NCBI RefSeq assembly: GCF_042651065.1
Contig: NZ_JBHSCH010000004.1
Location: 62,001-126,000, forward strand
DNA from: Pseudoroseomonas aestuarii
GTDB lineage: Bacteria; Pseudomonadota; Alphaproteobacteria; Acetobacterales; Acetobacteraceae
Reading direction: 5' to 3'
DNA: 64,000 nucleotides
Shown here one piece after another: positions 16,383-25,260 of the stretch. Under the pieces are notes generated by a model. It saw only the letters and a list, made by a program, of their open reading frames with translations, did not search any database and was not told where the DNA came from. The translations under genes and the position numbers were made by a program. Within the stretch, counting starts at the first letter, position 1. Every line of letters starts with the position of its first letter.

Positions 16383-17510
16383 ATGCTCGACCGAACGGAC
16401 ACCCCCGCCGCCCTCGCCCCCGCCGCGCCCGCCGGCCACCGCCTGGACATGGATGGCATCCGTGTCCGCTACGGGCAGGCCACCGCCGTCGATGGCGTCA
16501 CCCTCTCCGTCGAGCCGGGGGAGATCCTGGCGCTGCTCGGCCCCTCCGGCTGCGGCAAGACGACGCTGCTGCGCACCGTCGCCGGCTTCATCCGCCCCGA
16601 GGCGGGGCGCGTGCTGGTCGATGGCGCGCCGATCGGCCACCTGCCGCCGGGCAAGCGGGGGGTGGGCATCGTCTTCCAGTCCTACGCCCTGTTCCCGCAC
16701 ATGAGCGCGGCCGAGAACGTGGCCTACGGGCTGGAGGCGCGCGGCCGGCCGAAGGCGGAGGTCATCCGCCGCGTCGAGGCCGCGCTGGCCGCCGTGCGCA
16801 TGGAGGGCTTCGCCGCGCGCCGCCCCCGCGCCCTCTCGGGCGGGCAGCAGCAGCGCGTGGCGCTGGCCCGCGCGCTCGCCATCGAGCCCGCCATCCTGCT
16901 GCTGGACGAACCCTTCGCCGCGCTCGACCGCGCGCTGCGGCTGGATCTGCAGCTGGAGATCAAGCGCATCCAGCGCCGCTTCGGCGTCACCGCCGTGCTG
17001 GTCACGCACGACCAGGACGAGGCGATGAGCATGGCCGACCGCATGGCGGTGATGCGCGGTGGACGGGTCGAGCAGGTGGACGCGCCCGCCACGGTCTATG
17101 ACAGCCCGGCCACGCCCTTCGTCGCCGGCTTCGTCGGCACCAGCAACCGGCTGCATGGCCGCGTCGAGGCGCGCGAGGGGGCCGATTACCGCGTGCGGCT
17201 CGATGTCGGCGCCTCTGTGATCCTTGCCAGCCCGCGCGGCTTCGCGGTGGGGGAGCGGGTGCTGCTCTGCGCCCGCCCCGAGCACCTGGCGCTGCACGAC
17301 GCCGCGGCGGAGACGCCGGAGAGCTGGCCCGCCCGGCTGCGCATCTCCCTGCCGCTCGGCCCGGCCCTGGTGCACGACGTCGAGGCCGGCGCCACGGAGC
17401 TCAAGCTGCACGAGGCGCGGCACGGCCAGCCCCCCGCGCCGGGGCCGGTGCGCGTCGCCCTGCTGCCCACCGCCCGACCCGCCCTCTTCCCCGCCGGAGA
17501 CGACGCATGA
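16383..17510 (+). CDS. ABC transporter ATP-binding protein (PotA-like)
   Basis: A 375-residue cytoplasmic ATPase. Walker A 'LLGPSGCGKTTLLR', Q-loop 'FQSYALFPHMSAAEN', signature 'LSGGQQQRVALARAL', Walker B 'ILLLDEPFAALD' and H-loop 'LVTHDQDEAMS' are all intact. A C-terminal TOBE-like domain (about 260-375) marks the polyamine/sulfate/thiamine class. It is the first gene of a four-gene importer, overlapping the binding protein gene by 4 bp. The start at 16383 (MLDRTDTPAAL) is the first ATG after the amidase stop with reasonable spacing; a start at 16449 is also possible. Confidence 0.92.
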   Translation: MLDRTDTPAALAPAAPAGHRLDMDGIRVRYGQATAVDGVTLSVEPGEILALLGPSGCGKTTLLRTVAGFIRPEAGRVLVDGAPIGHLPPGKRGVGIVFQSYALFPHMSAAENVAYGLEARGRPKAEVIRRVEAALAAVRMEGFAARRPRALSGGQQQRVALARALAIEPAILLLDEPFAALDRALRLDLQLEIKRIQRRFGVTAVLVTHDQDEAMSMADRMAVMRGGRVEQVDAPATVYDSPATPFVAGFVGTSNRLHGRVEAREGADYRVRLDVGASVILASPRGFAVGERVLLCARPEHLALHDAAAETPESWPARLRISLPLGPALVHDVEAGATELKLHEARHGQPPAPGPVRVALLPTARPALFPAGDDA

Positions 17511-18535
17511 CCGCCCTTTCCCGCCGCACCCTGATGGGCGCCGCCCTTGGCACGCTCGGCGCCGCCGGCCTGCCCTTCCGCGCCGCCCAGGCCGCCGGCA
17601 GCATGACCGCCGCCGTCTATCCCGGCGGCTGGGACGAGGCGCTGCGCGCCGTGCTCGCCCCCGCGCTGAAGCAGGCGCACGGCGTGGACGTGGCCTTCGA
17701 GCCGCTCTTCGCGGTGGACCAGATCGCCAAGGCCCGCGCCGCGCGCGGCGTGGCGCCGTTCGACGTGTTCGTGCTCGACCCCGGGCCGCGCGTCAGCGGC
17801 ATGGACCTGAAGCTGTTCGAGCCCTTCGACCCCGCGCGCCTCTCCAACCGCGCCAGGCTGCCCGCCGGCTATTCGGACGAGGTGGGCGCGGGTGTGGCCG
17901 CGCAGGTGGTGGGCATCGCCTACAACCCGAAGAAGGTGGCCAGGCCCGCCGGCTGGCGCGACCTGTTCAAGCCGGAATTCGCGAAGCATCTGGGCCTGAC
18001 CGGCTTCGGCACCACCTTCGGCACCATCTCGCTGATCGAGATGGCGAAGTCCGTCGGTGGCTCCGAGGCGGACATGGAGCCGCTCTTCACCGAACTGAGA
18101 AAAATCCTGTCGCTGGTGCCCGCCGTGGCCCAGCCGGCGGCGATGCCCGGCCTGTTCCAGCAGGGGCAGATCGACATCATGTACACCAACACCTACACGG
18201 TGACGCTGCTGAAATCCCGTGGCGTGGACATCGAGTTCGCCGTGCCGGAGACGGGTGCCGCGGCCTTCGGCACCACCATGCACATCGCCAAGGGCAGCCG
18301 GAACATCGACGCCGCCTACCAGTATATCGACACCATGATCAGCACGCCGGTGCAGACCGCGCTGGCGGCGCCCCCCTACTCCTTCGTGCCGGTCAACACC
18401 GAGGTGAAGCCCGGCCCCGACGTGCCGATGAAGTCGATCGACGACCTCAAGAGCTTCGTCACGCATGACTGGACGAAGATCAACCCGCAGCGCCCGCGCT
18501 GGATCGACCGCTTCAACCGCGAGATGGCGAAGTGA
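17507..18535 (+). CDS. ABC transporter substrate-binding protein (PotD/spermidine-putrescine-like)
   Basis: A 342-residue periplasmic receptor. The N-terminus has a twin-arginine signal (LSRRTLMGAALGTLGAAGLP) cut near 'AAQAAGS'. 'AAVYPGGWDEALRAVL' and 'FDVFVLDPGPR' are typical of extracellular solute-binding family 1/PotD proteins. In this genomic context the ligand may be allantoin, allantoate or another ureide rather than a polyamine; that is inference. It overlaps both neighbours by 4 bp, so the operon is tightly coupled. Confidence 0.9.
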   Translation: MTALSRRTLMGAALGTLGAAGLPFRAAQAAGSMTAAVYPGGWDEALRAVLAPALKQAHGVDVAFEPLFAVDQIAKARAARGVAPFDVFVLDPGPRVSGMDLKLFEPFDPARLSNRARLPAGYSDEVGAGVAAQVVGIAYNPKKVARPAGWRDLFKPEFAKHLGLTGFGTTFGTISLIEMAKSVGGSEADMEPLFTELRKILSLVPAVAQPAAMPGLFQQGQIDIMYTNTYTVTLLKSRGVDIEFAVPETGAAAFGTTMHIAKGSRNIDAAYQYIDTMISTPVQTALAAPPYSFVPVNTEVKPGPDVPMKSIDDLKSFVTHDWTKINPQRPRWIDRFNREMAK

Positions 18536-19362
18536 CCGAGCAGGGCGCGTGGCGGCTCGCGCTGCCACTCGCCCTGGCGCAGGCGGCGTTCTTCCTGGCG
18601 CCGCTGCTGCTGCTGGCGGCGACCTCCTTCGCGACAGACGAGAACCTCGACAGCCTCAGCCTGACCGCCTGGGCCGATGTGCTGGGCGATGCCTTCCACC
18701 TCCAGGCCGTGCTGAACACGCTGCGCCTCGGCGCCGTCACGGTGCTGGCGACGCTGCTGCTGGCCGTGCCGCTGGCGCTGCTGCACCTGGTGGCGGGGCC
18801 GGGGCTGCGGCGGCTGATCCTGCTCGCCGCCATCCTGCCGCTGCTGACCTCCGTGGTGGTGCGCACCTTCGCCTGGATCGTCATCCTGGGGCGGGAGGGT
18901 GTCATCAACAACGCGCTGCTCTCGACCGGGGCCATCGCCGCGCCCATCCCCCTGCTGCAGACCGAGCACGGCCTCGTCCTGGCGCTGACGCAAATAGAAA
19001 TGCCGCTGATGCTGCTGCCGCTGATCGCGGCGCTCGGGCGGATCGACCCGTCGCTGCTCGACGCGTCCTCGGCGCTCGGCGCCTCGCTGGCGCGCACGCT
19101 GCGGAAGGTGGTGCTGCCCATGGCGCTGCCGGGGCTGCTGGCGGGCTGCACCCTCGTCTTCGCCAGCGCCTCCACCGCCTTCATCTCGCAATCCGTCATC
19201 GGCGGCGGGCGGCTGGCCTATCTGCCCATGCTGGTCTGGCAGCAGGCCATGGTGGTGTTCAACTGGCCGCTGGCCGCGGCGCTCGCACTCACCCTGATGG
19301 GCTCGGTGCTCACCGTCGCCGCCGCCCTCTCCATGCTCGGCCGGAGGGCCGCCCATGCATAG
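18532..19362 (+). CDS. ABC transporter permease (PotB-like)
   Basis: A 276-residue inner-membrane permease with about six helices. The cytoplasmic EAA loop is 'ASSALGASLARTLRKVVLPM', which docks onto the ATPase. The start is a GTG overlapping the TGA of the binding-protein gene. It pairs with the next permease to form the channel of the importer. Confidence 0.9.
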   Translation: MTEQGAWRLALPLALAQAAFFLAPLLLLAATSFATDENLDSLSLTAWADVLGDAFHLQAVLNTLRLGAVTVLATLLLAVPLALLHLVAGPGLRRLILLAAILPLLTSVVVRTFAWIVILGREGVINNALLSTGAIAAPIPLLQTEHGLVLALTQIEMPLMLLPLIAALGRIDPSLLDASSALGASLARTLRKVVLPMALPGLLAGCTLVFASASTAFISQSVIGGGRLAYLPMLVWQQAMVVFNWPLAAALALTLMGSVLTVAAALSMLGRRAAHA

Positions 19363-20173
19363 GCTCGCCCCCGCCGACCGGCCGCTCGCGCTGCTGATCC
19401 TGGCACTGGCCGTCATCGCCCTGCTGGTGCTGGTGGGGCCGGTGCTGATCGTGCTGCTCACCTCCTTCACCACCTCCCAGGCGCTGCGCTTCCCGCCGCC
19501 GGGGCTGACGCTGCGCTGGTACGCCGAGCTGTTCGACCCGGTGCGCTCGGCGCAGATCCACAAGGCGGCGGGCAACTCGCTGCTGGTGGCCTTCTGCACG
19601 GCGGTGCTCTCCACGGCGCTGGCCACCGGCGCGGCGCTGGCCATCGCCCGCTCCCGCGCCGGCTGGGCGCGGCTGGCCGAGGGCGCCTTCCTGGCGCCGC
19701 TGGTGCTGCCCGGCATCGCCTTCGGCCTCGCTGCACTGATGTTCTTCTCCTGGCTGCGGCAGCCGCCCTCCTTCGCGCTGCTGGTGATGGGGCATGCCAT
19801 GATCGCGGCGCCCTTCGCGCTGCGCACCGTGGGCGCCTCCGCCGCCGGGCTCGACCCCGCCCTGCTGGAGAGCAGCGCCAGCCTCGGCGCCTCGCCCTGG
19901 CGCACCTTCCGCCGCGTCGTGCTGCCGCTGATCATGCCGGGCGTCGCCTCGGGCGGCTTCCTCGCCTTCATCTCCTCGCTCGACAATGTGCCCGTCTCCC
20001 TCTTCCTCTCCTCGGCGGAGACGGACATGCTGCCCATCCGCCTCTGGGGCATGATGGAAACCTCGCTGGATGTCCGCGTCGCCGCCGCCTCGGGCGTGCT
20101 GGTGGCGGTGGCCTTCCTCCTGTTGCTGCTGATGGACCGCGCCGTGGGGCTGGTCCGAAGGATGGCCGGATGA
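19355..20173 (+). CDS. ABC transporter permease (PotC-like)
   Basis: A 272-residue inner-membrane permease, second half of the channel. The EAA loop reads 'SSASLGASPWRTFRRVVLPL', and about six hydrophobic segments are visible from residue 9. Its start overlaps the first permease by 8 bp and its end overlaps the ureidoglycolate lyase gene by 4 bp (ATGA), which ties transport to catabolism. Confidence 0.9.
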   Translation: MHRLAPADRPLALLILALAVIALLVLVGPVLIVLLTSFTTSQALRFPPPGLTLRWYAELFDPVRSAQIHKAAGNSLLVAFCTAVLSTALATGAALAIARSRAGWARLAEGAFLAPLVLPGIAFGLAALMFFSWLRQPPSFALLVMGHAMIAAPFALRTVGASAAGLDPALLESSASLGASPWRTFRRVVLPLIMPGVASGGFLAFISSLDNVPVSLFLSSAETDMLPIRLWGMMETSLDVRVAAASGVLVAVAFLLLLLMDRAVGLVRRMAG

Positions 20174-20646
20174 CGATGCTGACCCCCCGCCCGCTCACGT
20201 CAGCGGCCTTCTCGCCCTTCGGCGAGGTGCTAGAGGTGCCGGCGGAAGCCGGGCGCCTCTATTACGAGCGCGCCCTCGCCACCTCCCGCCCCAGCGCCTG
20301 GCCGAGCCTCTCCCTCTCGATGAAGGAGCCGCATGACGGCGGGCCGCTCCGCGTGCACCAGATGGAACGGCATGAATTCTCCTCGCAGAGCTTCATCCCG
20401 CTCGGGCCCGTGCGCTGGCTGGTGATCGTGGCGCCGCACGCGGCGGAGGGCGGGCCGGACATGGCGCGCGCCGAGGCCTTCATCGCCAGCCACGGCCAGG
20501 GCGTCACCTATGGCGCCGATGTCTGGCACCACCCGCTGACGGTGCTGGACGCGCCCGGCCGCTTCGCCGTGGTGATGTGGCGCGACGGCACGGCGACGGA
20601 CGAGGAATTCGTCTCCGTCGCCCCGTTCGATCTGGCCCTGGGCTGA
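20170..20646 (+). CDS. allA: Ureidoglycolate lyase
   Basis: A 158-residue cupin-fold enzyme. 'PLTSAAFSPFGEVLEVP' opens the family domain, 'RVHQMERHEFSSQSFIPLG' and 'GVTYGADVWHHPLTVLD' are conserved active-site regions. It splits ureidoglycolate to glyoxylate and urea, the last step of the ureide route. Overlap with the permease gene and 13-bp spacing to the allantoinase gene show a single operon. Confidence 0.9.
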   Translation: MTMLTPRPLTSAAFSPFGEVLEVPAEAGRLYYERALATSRPSAWPSLSLSMKEPHDGGPLRVHQMERHEFSSQSFIPLGPVRWLVIVAPHAAEGGPDMARAEAFIASHGQGVTYGADVWHHPLTVLDAPGRFAVVMWRDGTATDEEFVSVAPFDLALG

Positions 20647-20659
20647 GAGGGAGGCAGGC

Positions 20660-21583
20660 ATGACCTACCAGGTGAAGCGCGATTTCATCGGCTACGGCGC
20701 CAACCCGCCCGATCCGCGCTGGCCGGGCGGGGCGCGCGTGGCCGTCAACTTCGTCATGAACTACGAGGAAGGCTCCGAGCCTTCCATCCAGGATGGCGAG
20801 GGCTATTCCGAATGGGGGCTGACCGAGGCGATGGGCCTCGGCCAGGGCGTGAAGGGGCGCGACCTCGCCGCCGAGGGCATGTTCGAATATGGCTCCCGCG
20901 TCGGCTTCTGGCGGCTGATGCGCCTCTTCCAGGAGCGCAATCTGCCGATGACGGTGTTCGGCTGCGCACTCGCCCTGGAGCGCAACCCGGAGGCCGCCGC
21001 CGCCATCCGCGAGAGCGGCTTCGACGTCTGCTGCCATGGCTGGCGCTGGGTGAAGCACTTTGAACTCACCGAGGCCGAGGAGCGCGAGCATATCCGCCTG
21101 GCCGTGGAATCGCTGCAGCGCACCGTCGGCAACCGGCCGCTCGGCTGGTACTGCCGCTACGGGCCCAGCGTGAACACCCGCCGCCTCGTCGCCGAGGAGG
21201 GCGGCTTCCTCTACGACAGCGACAGCTACGCCGACGAGCTGCCCTGGTGGGTGACGGTGGAGGGGAAGCCGCATCTCGTCGTGCCCTATTCCCTCACCAA
21301 CAATGACGGGAAATACGCGGGCTCGGTCGGCACCTCGGACCAATGGTTCTCCTTCGTGCGCGACGCCTTCGACATGCTCTACGAGGAAGGCGCCCGCACG
21401 CCGAAGATGATGTCCATCGGGCTGCACATGCGGCTGATCGGGCACCCGGCGCGCGCCGCCGGGCTGGCGCGGCTGCTCGACCATATCCAGAAGCGCGAAG
21501 GGGCCTGGGTGACGCGGCGCATCGACATCGCGCGGCACTGGATGCAGGAGCATCCCTATGTTGGGAAGGGTCTCAACGAGTAG
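20660..21583 (+). CDS. puuE: Allantoinase, polysaccharide-deacetylase type
   Basis: A 307-residue cytoplasmic enzyme, length typical of PuuE. It begins 'RDFIGYGANPPDPRWPGGAR', contains 'NYEEGSEPSIQDG', 'YGSRVGFWRLMRLF', 'CCHGWRWVKHFE' and 'YCRYGPSVNTRRL', all hallmarks of the metal-independent allantoinase. It converts allantoin to allantoate. It ends the operon just before a strong terminator. Ribosome site GAGGGAGG. Confidence 0.9.
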   Translation: MTYQVKRDFIGYGANPPDPRWPGGARVAVNFVMNYEEGSEPSIQDGEGYSEWGLTEAMGLGQGVKGRDLAAEGMFEYGSRVGFWRLMRLFQERNLPMTVFGCALALERNPEAAAAIRESGFDVCCHGWRWVKHFELTEAEEREHIRLAVESLQRTVGNRPLGWYCRYGPSVNTRRLVAEEGGFLYDSDSYADELPWWVTVEGKPHLVVPYSLTNNDGKYAGSVGTSDQWFSFVRDAFDMLYEEGARTPKMMSIGLHMRLIGHPARAAGLARLLDHIQKREGAWVTRRIDIARHWMQEHPYVGKGLNE

Positions 21584-21590
21584 GGAAAGG

Positions 21591-21633
21591 CCGGGGGAGA
21601 ATGAATTCTCCCCCGGACCCCCACTTCTTTTTT
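21591..21633 (+). terminator. Rho-independent terminator of the ureide operon
   Basis: A perfect 12-bp stem (CCGGGGGAGAAT / ATTCTCCCCCGG, centre GA) at 21591-21616 is followed by a T-run at 21628-21633. It lies 7 bp after the allantoinase stop and also sits at the end of the convergent M20 gene. Confidence 0.85.
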
Positions 21634-21642
21634 CTGGCCGTT

Positions 21643-22806
21643 TCAGGCGGGCTTCAGGACGCGCTCGACCACCTGGGCGTAGAGGGCGGCGCCGAAGGGC
21701 GTGGCCTCGTCGTTGAAGTTGTAGTGCGGGTTGTGCGCGGCGGCGCCAGGGCCGTTGCCGACATGGATGTAGGCGCCGGGCACCTTCTCCAGCATGAAGC
21801 TGAAATCCTCCGAGCCCATCACCGGCGCGCGGTCGCGGCGCACGGCCTCCTCGCCCACGAGGTCGGCGGCGGCGTCGGCGATCTCCGCGGTGCGCTCGGC
21901 CTGGTTCACCAGCGGCGCAAAGATCAGGCGGAAATCCACCTCCGCCGTGGCGCCGAAGCCGGCCGCCACGCCCTCCGCCATGCGGCGCATCGCCTCCTCG
22001 ATCTGCCCGGCGACCTCCTTGCTGAAGAAGCGCGCCGTGCCCGAGAGCACCGCCGTCTGCGGGATGACGTTGTAGGCGTCGCCGCCCGTCACCTTGGTCA
22101 CGCTCACCACCGCCGTCTCCCGCGGGGAGAGGTTGCGCGAGACGATGGATTGCAGCCCCGTGGCGATGTGGCAGGCCGTCAGCACCGGGTCGATGCTCGC
22201 CTCCGGCCGCGCGCCATGCGAGCCCTTGCCGTGCACCGTGATGTCGAAGAAGGCGCCGCCCGCCATGAACGGCCCGGCGCCGATGGCGTAGCGCCCCACA
22301 TCCAGCCCCGTGGCGTTGTGCATGCCGTAGAGCGCATCGCAGGGGAAGCGCTCCAGCAGCCCGTCCTCCAGCATGGCCAGCGCGCCGCCGCAGCCTTCCT
22401 CGCCGGGCTGGAAGATCAGGTGCACCGTGCCGTCGAAATTGCGCGTCTCGGCGAGGTAGCGCGCGGCGCCGAGCAGCATGGTGGTGTGGCCGTCATGCCC
22501 GCAGGCATGCATCTTGCCGGGCACGGTGGAGGCGTAGGGAAGGCCGGTCAGTTCGGCCATCGGCAGCGCGTCCATGTCGGCGCGCAGCCCGATGGCGCGG
22601 TTGCCACGGCCCGCCCGCAGCACCCCCACCACGCCGGTGCCGCCGATGCCGCGATGCACCTCGTCCACCCCCCATTCCTCCAGGCGGCGCGCCACGATCT
22701 CGGCCGTGCGGTGCTCCTCCAGGCCAAGCTCGGGGTGGGCGTGCAGGTCCTGGCGGATGGCGGTCAGCTCGCCATGGTAGCGGCGGATATGGTCGAGGGC
22801 AGGCAT
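21643..22806 (-). CDS. M20 family amidohydrolase (aminoacylase/hippurate hydrolase type)
   Basis: A 387-residue zinc peptidase-like amidase. 'IRQDLHAHPELGLEEHRTAE' is the family opening; metal ligands are in 'GKMHACGHDGHTTMLLG', 'IFQPGEEGCGGA' and 'GSEDFSFMLEKVPGAYIHVG'. Such enzymes remove acyl groups from amino acids. A peptide-type binding protein is encoded 70 bp downstream on the same strand, which suggests a role in peptide or acyl-amino-acid use. Start: MPALDHIRRYHGEL. Confidence 0.9.
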   Translation of the reverse strand: MPALDHIRRYHGELTAIRQDLHAHPELGLEEHRTAEIVARRLEEWGVDEVHRGIGGTGVVGVLRAGRGNRAIGLRADMDALPMAELTGLPYASTVPGKMHACGHDGHTTMLLGAARYLAETRNFDGTVHLIFQPGEEGCGGALAMLEDGLLERFPCDALYGMHNATGLDVGRYAIGAGPFMAGGAFFDITVHGKGSHGARPEASIDPVLTACHIATGLQSIVSRNLSPRETAVVSVTKVTGGDAYNVIPQTAVLSGTARFFSKEVAGQIEEAMRRMAEGVAAGFGATAEVDFRLIFAPLVNQAERTAEIADAAADLVGEEAVRRDRAPVMGSEDFSFMLEKVPGAYIHVGNGPGAAAHNPHYNFNDEATPFGAALYAQVVERVLKPA

Positions 22807-22876
22807 CAGGCGGAAACTCCGGTATGGGCAGGCAGGTACCGGCCGGTGCGCGGCGCGCGCCCGGCCGGCGGGCGCG

Positions 22877-24460
22877 TCAGGCGCGGCGGATGTCCCAGAA
22901 GACGAACAGGCCGTTCGGCACATCCGTCACGCTGCGGCGATAGGCGGTCTTGTAGAGATACTGGCCGGTGGGGACGTAGGGCACCTCCTGGACCGCCACC
23001 TTCTGGATCTCGGCGCAGATGCGCTGCTGCGCCGCCACGTCCGGCGCGTCCAGCCAGGCCTCGCGCAGCTCGTCGAGGCGCGGGATGGTGGGCCAGCCGA
23101 AGAAGGCGCGCTCGCCATTGGCGCGCAGTACCTGCTGCACCACCGGGTTGATCATGTCGAGCCCGGCCCAGGTGGTGTTGAACATGTTCCACCCCCCCTG
23201 CTCCGGCGGCGCCTTGCTGGCGCGGCGCTGCACCAGCGTGCCCCAGTCGGAGACGGCCGGCTCCACGTTCATGCCCAGCCGCCGCAGCGTGTCGAGGCAG
23301 ACCTCGCCGATGGCGGCCAGCACCGCCTGGTCGGTCGGGATCATCAGGATGACGCGCTCGCCCTTGTAGCCGGCCTCGGCCAGCGCCTTCTTCAGCGTCT
23401 CCATGTCGCGCCGCTTCGTCAGCGGCTCCAGCCCGGCATCGCTCGCCATCGGCGTCCCGGGCGTGAAGAAGCCGATGCCGGTGCGGCGCAGGGCCGGGTC
23501 GGTGCCGGCGGCGGCGATCATGCAGTCCTCCTGCGACATCGCCTCCATCACCACGCGGCGCACCGCCGGCTTGTCGAAGGGCGGGTGCAGGTGGTTGAAG
23601 ATGCCGGTGCCCATGGTGCCGAGCGGCGTGGCCAGCTGGGTGGCGATGTTGCGATTGCGCTCCAGGATCGGCAGCAGGTCGTTGGTCGGGTTCTCCCACC
23701 AATCCACCTCGCCATTGGTGAGCGCCGAGGTGGCGGTGCCGGGGTCGGGCATCACATGCCACTCCACCCGGTCGAAATGCACCCGCTTGGGGCCGGCCGC
23801 CCAGGATGAGGCGCCGCCCTCGCGCGGGCGGTAGCCGCCGAACTTCTCATAAACCACCCGAGCGCCGACGACGCGCTCATCCGACTTCCAGCGGAACGGG
23901 CCGGAGCCGACGATCTCGGTGATCGGCCGCGTGGCCTCCGTGGCCGCGATGCGCTCCGGCATGACGAACAGCGCCGAGGGGCCGACCTTGGCCAGCGTCT
24001 CCAGCATGGCGCCATAGGGGCGCTTGAGGCGGATGACGAAGCTGCGGTCGTCGGGCGCGCTCATCTCGTCGAGCCGGGCCATCAGCGCCTGGCCGAGCGA
24101 ATCCCGCTGTGCCCAGCGGCGGATCGAGGCGACGCAGTCCCGCCCCCGCACCGGCTCGCCATCGTGGAAGACCAGGTCCTCGCGCAGGCGGAAGGTCCAG
24201 CGGCGGCCGTCATCCTCGACCGTGTGCCCCTCGACCATCTGCGGCTGCGGCCGCAGCTCGGCATCCAGGCCGTAGAGCTGGTCCCAGATCATCAGCCCGT
24301 GGGTGCGGGTGATGTAGGCCGTGGTCATCACCGGGTCGATGATGGTCAGGTCGGATTGCGGCACGTATTTCAGCACCCGCGCCGAGGCCGGCTGCGCCAG
24401 GGAGGGGCGGGACAGGAAGGGGGCGGCTGCGGCGGCCGTCAGCAGGGTGCGGCGATGCAT
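22877..24460 (-). CDS. ABC transporter substrate-binding protein, peptide/family 5 (orphan)
   Basis: A 527-residue periplasmic receptor of the DppA/OppA class. A secretion signal is at residues 1-22 (MHRRTLLTAAAAAPFLSRPS). 'VLKYVPQSDLTIIDPVMTTA' and 'FRLREDLVFHDGEPVRGRD' are family features. No permease or ATPase genes are next to it, so it must share a transporter encoded elsewhere; the operon at 35591-41040 has its own receptor. Although transcribed in the same direction as the M20 gene, it lies upstream of it, so both are probably one unit. An alternative start at 24478 adds six residues. Confidence 0.87.
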   Translation of the reverse strand: MHRRTLLTAAAAAPFLSRPSLAQPASARVLKYVPQSDLTIIDPVMTTAYITRTHGLMIWDQLYGLDAELRPQPQMVEGHTVEDDGRRWTFRLREDLVFHDGEPVRGRDCVASIRRWAQRDSLGQALMARLDEMSAPDDRSFVIRLKRPYGAMLETLAKVGPSALFVMPERIAATEATRPITEIVGSGPFRWKSDERVVGARVVYEKFGGYRPREGGASSWAAGPKRVHFDRVEWHVMPDPGTATSALTNGEVDWWENPTNDLLPILERNRNIATQLATPLGTMGTGIFNHLHPPFDKPAVRRVVMEAMSQEDCMIAAAGTDPALRRTGIGFFTPGTPMASDAGLEPLTKRRDMETLKKALAEAGYKGERVILMIPTDQAVLAAIGEVCLDTLRRLGMNVEPAVSDWGTLVQRRASKAPPEQGGWNMFNTTWAGLDMINPVVQQVLRANGERAFFGWPTIPRLDELREAWLDAPDVAAQQRICAEIQKVAVQEVPYVPTGQYLYKTAYRRSVTDVPNGLFVFWDIRRA

Positions 24461-24601
24461 GGGGAGGACGCTCCGCATGGGGGTGAAGCCGGGCTGGCGG
24501 GCCTCTGCGGGCCCTTTTGCGCTGCCAGCAAACACCGGCCGGGCGCTGGCGGCAAGGCGGCACTCTCGACAGCGCCCATCCCGCCGGGCTTGATGCGCCG
24601 C

Positions 24602-25219
24602 ATGACCCAAGACACCTATTTCTATGACCCCCGCCAGGGCCACGGCCTGCCGCACGACCCCTTCAAGGCGATCCTCGCCCCGCGCCCGATCGGCTGGATC
24701 ACCAGCCTCGACGGCCAGGGCCGGGTGAACCTGGCGCCCTACAGCTTCTTCGCCGGGCTCAACACCAGCCCGCCCATGGTCGGCTACTCGGTCGAGGGGC
24801 GGAAGGACAGCATGCGCAACGTCGAGGAGACGGGCGAGTTCGTCTGCAACCTCGTCTCCCGCGATCTGGCCGAGGCGATGAACGAGACCTGCGCCCCGCT
24901 CGCTCCCGGCGAGAACGAGATGCTCCGCGCCGGGCTGGAGGCCGCGCCCTCCACGCTGGTGAAGCCGCCGCGCGTGGCGCGCTCCCCGGCCGCCTTCGAG
25001 TGCCGGCTGACCCAGGTGGTGGAGATGAAGGACGTGACGGGGCGCGGCCTGAACACCTGGCTGATGATCGGCCAGGTGATCGGCGTGCACATCCGGCACG
25101 AATTCCTGAAGGAAGGCCGGTTCGACACGGTGGCCGCGCGGCCCGTGGCGCGCTGCGGCTACCGCGGCGACTACACCGAGGTGACGGGCCTGTTCGAGAT
25201 GATCCGCCCCACCGCGTAA
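24602..25219 (+). CDS. Flavin reductase-like, FMN-binding split-barrel protein
   Basis: A 205-residue FMN-binding protein. 'AILAPRPIGWITSLDGQGRV', 'NLAPYSFFAGLNTSPPMVGY' and 'DSMRNVEETGEFVCNLVS' are the typical flavin reductase-like motifs. Its physiological partner is unknown; no oxygenase is adjacent. Start choice between 24593 (MRRMTQDT) and 24602 (MTQDTYFYDPRQ) is open because neither has a clear ribosome site. Confidence 0.86.
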   Translation: MTQDTYFYDPRQGHGLPHDPFKAILAPRPIGWITSLDGQGRVNLAPYSFFAGLNTSPPMVGYSVEGRKDSMRNVEETGEFVCNLVSRDLAEAMNETCAPLAPGENEMLRAGLEAAPSTLVKPPRVARSPAAFECRLTQVVEMKDVTGRGLNTWLMIGQVIGVHIRHEFLKEGRFDTVAARPVARCGYRGDYTEVTGLFEMIRPTA

Positions 25220-25226
25220 GGCTGCA

Positions 25227-25254
25227 CCGGGCCGGGAAGATCCCCCCGGCCCGG
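25227..25254. terminator. Hairpin between convergent genes
   Basis: A 10-bp stem (CCGGGCCGGG / CCCGGCCCGG) with an 8-base loop lies between the stops of the flavin reductase and glucosidase genes. There is no T-run, but position and strength fit a shared bidirectional terminator. Confidence 0.55.
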
Positions 25255-25260
25255 CCCTCC

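Noticed and set aside
16383..20173. Spermidine/putrescine transporter by family name
   Set aside because: The class is right, but overlap with ureidoglycolate lyase and allantoinase genes makes a ureide ligand more likely, so no pot gene symbols were assigned.
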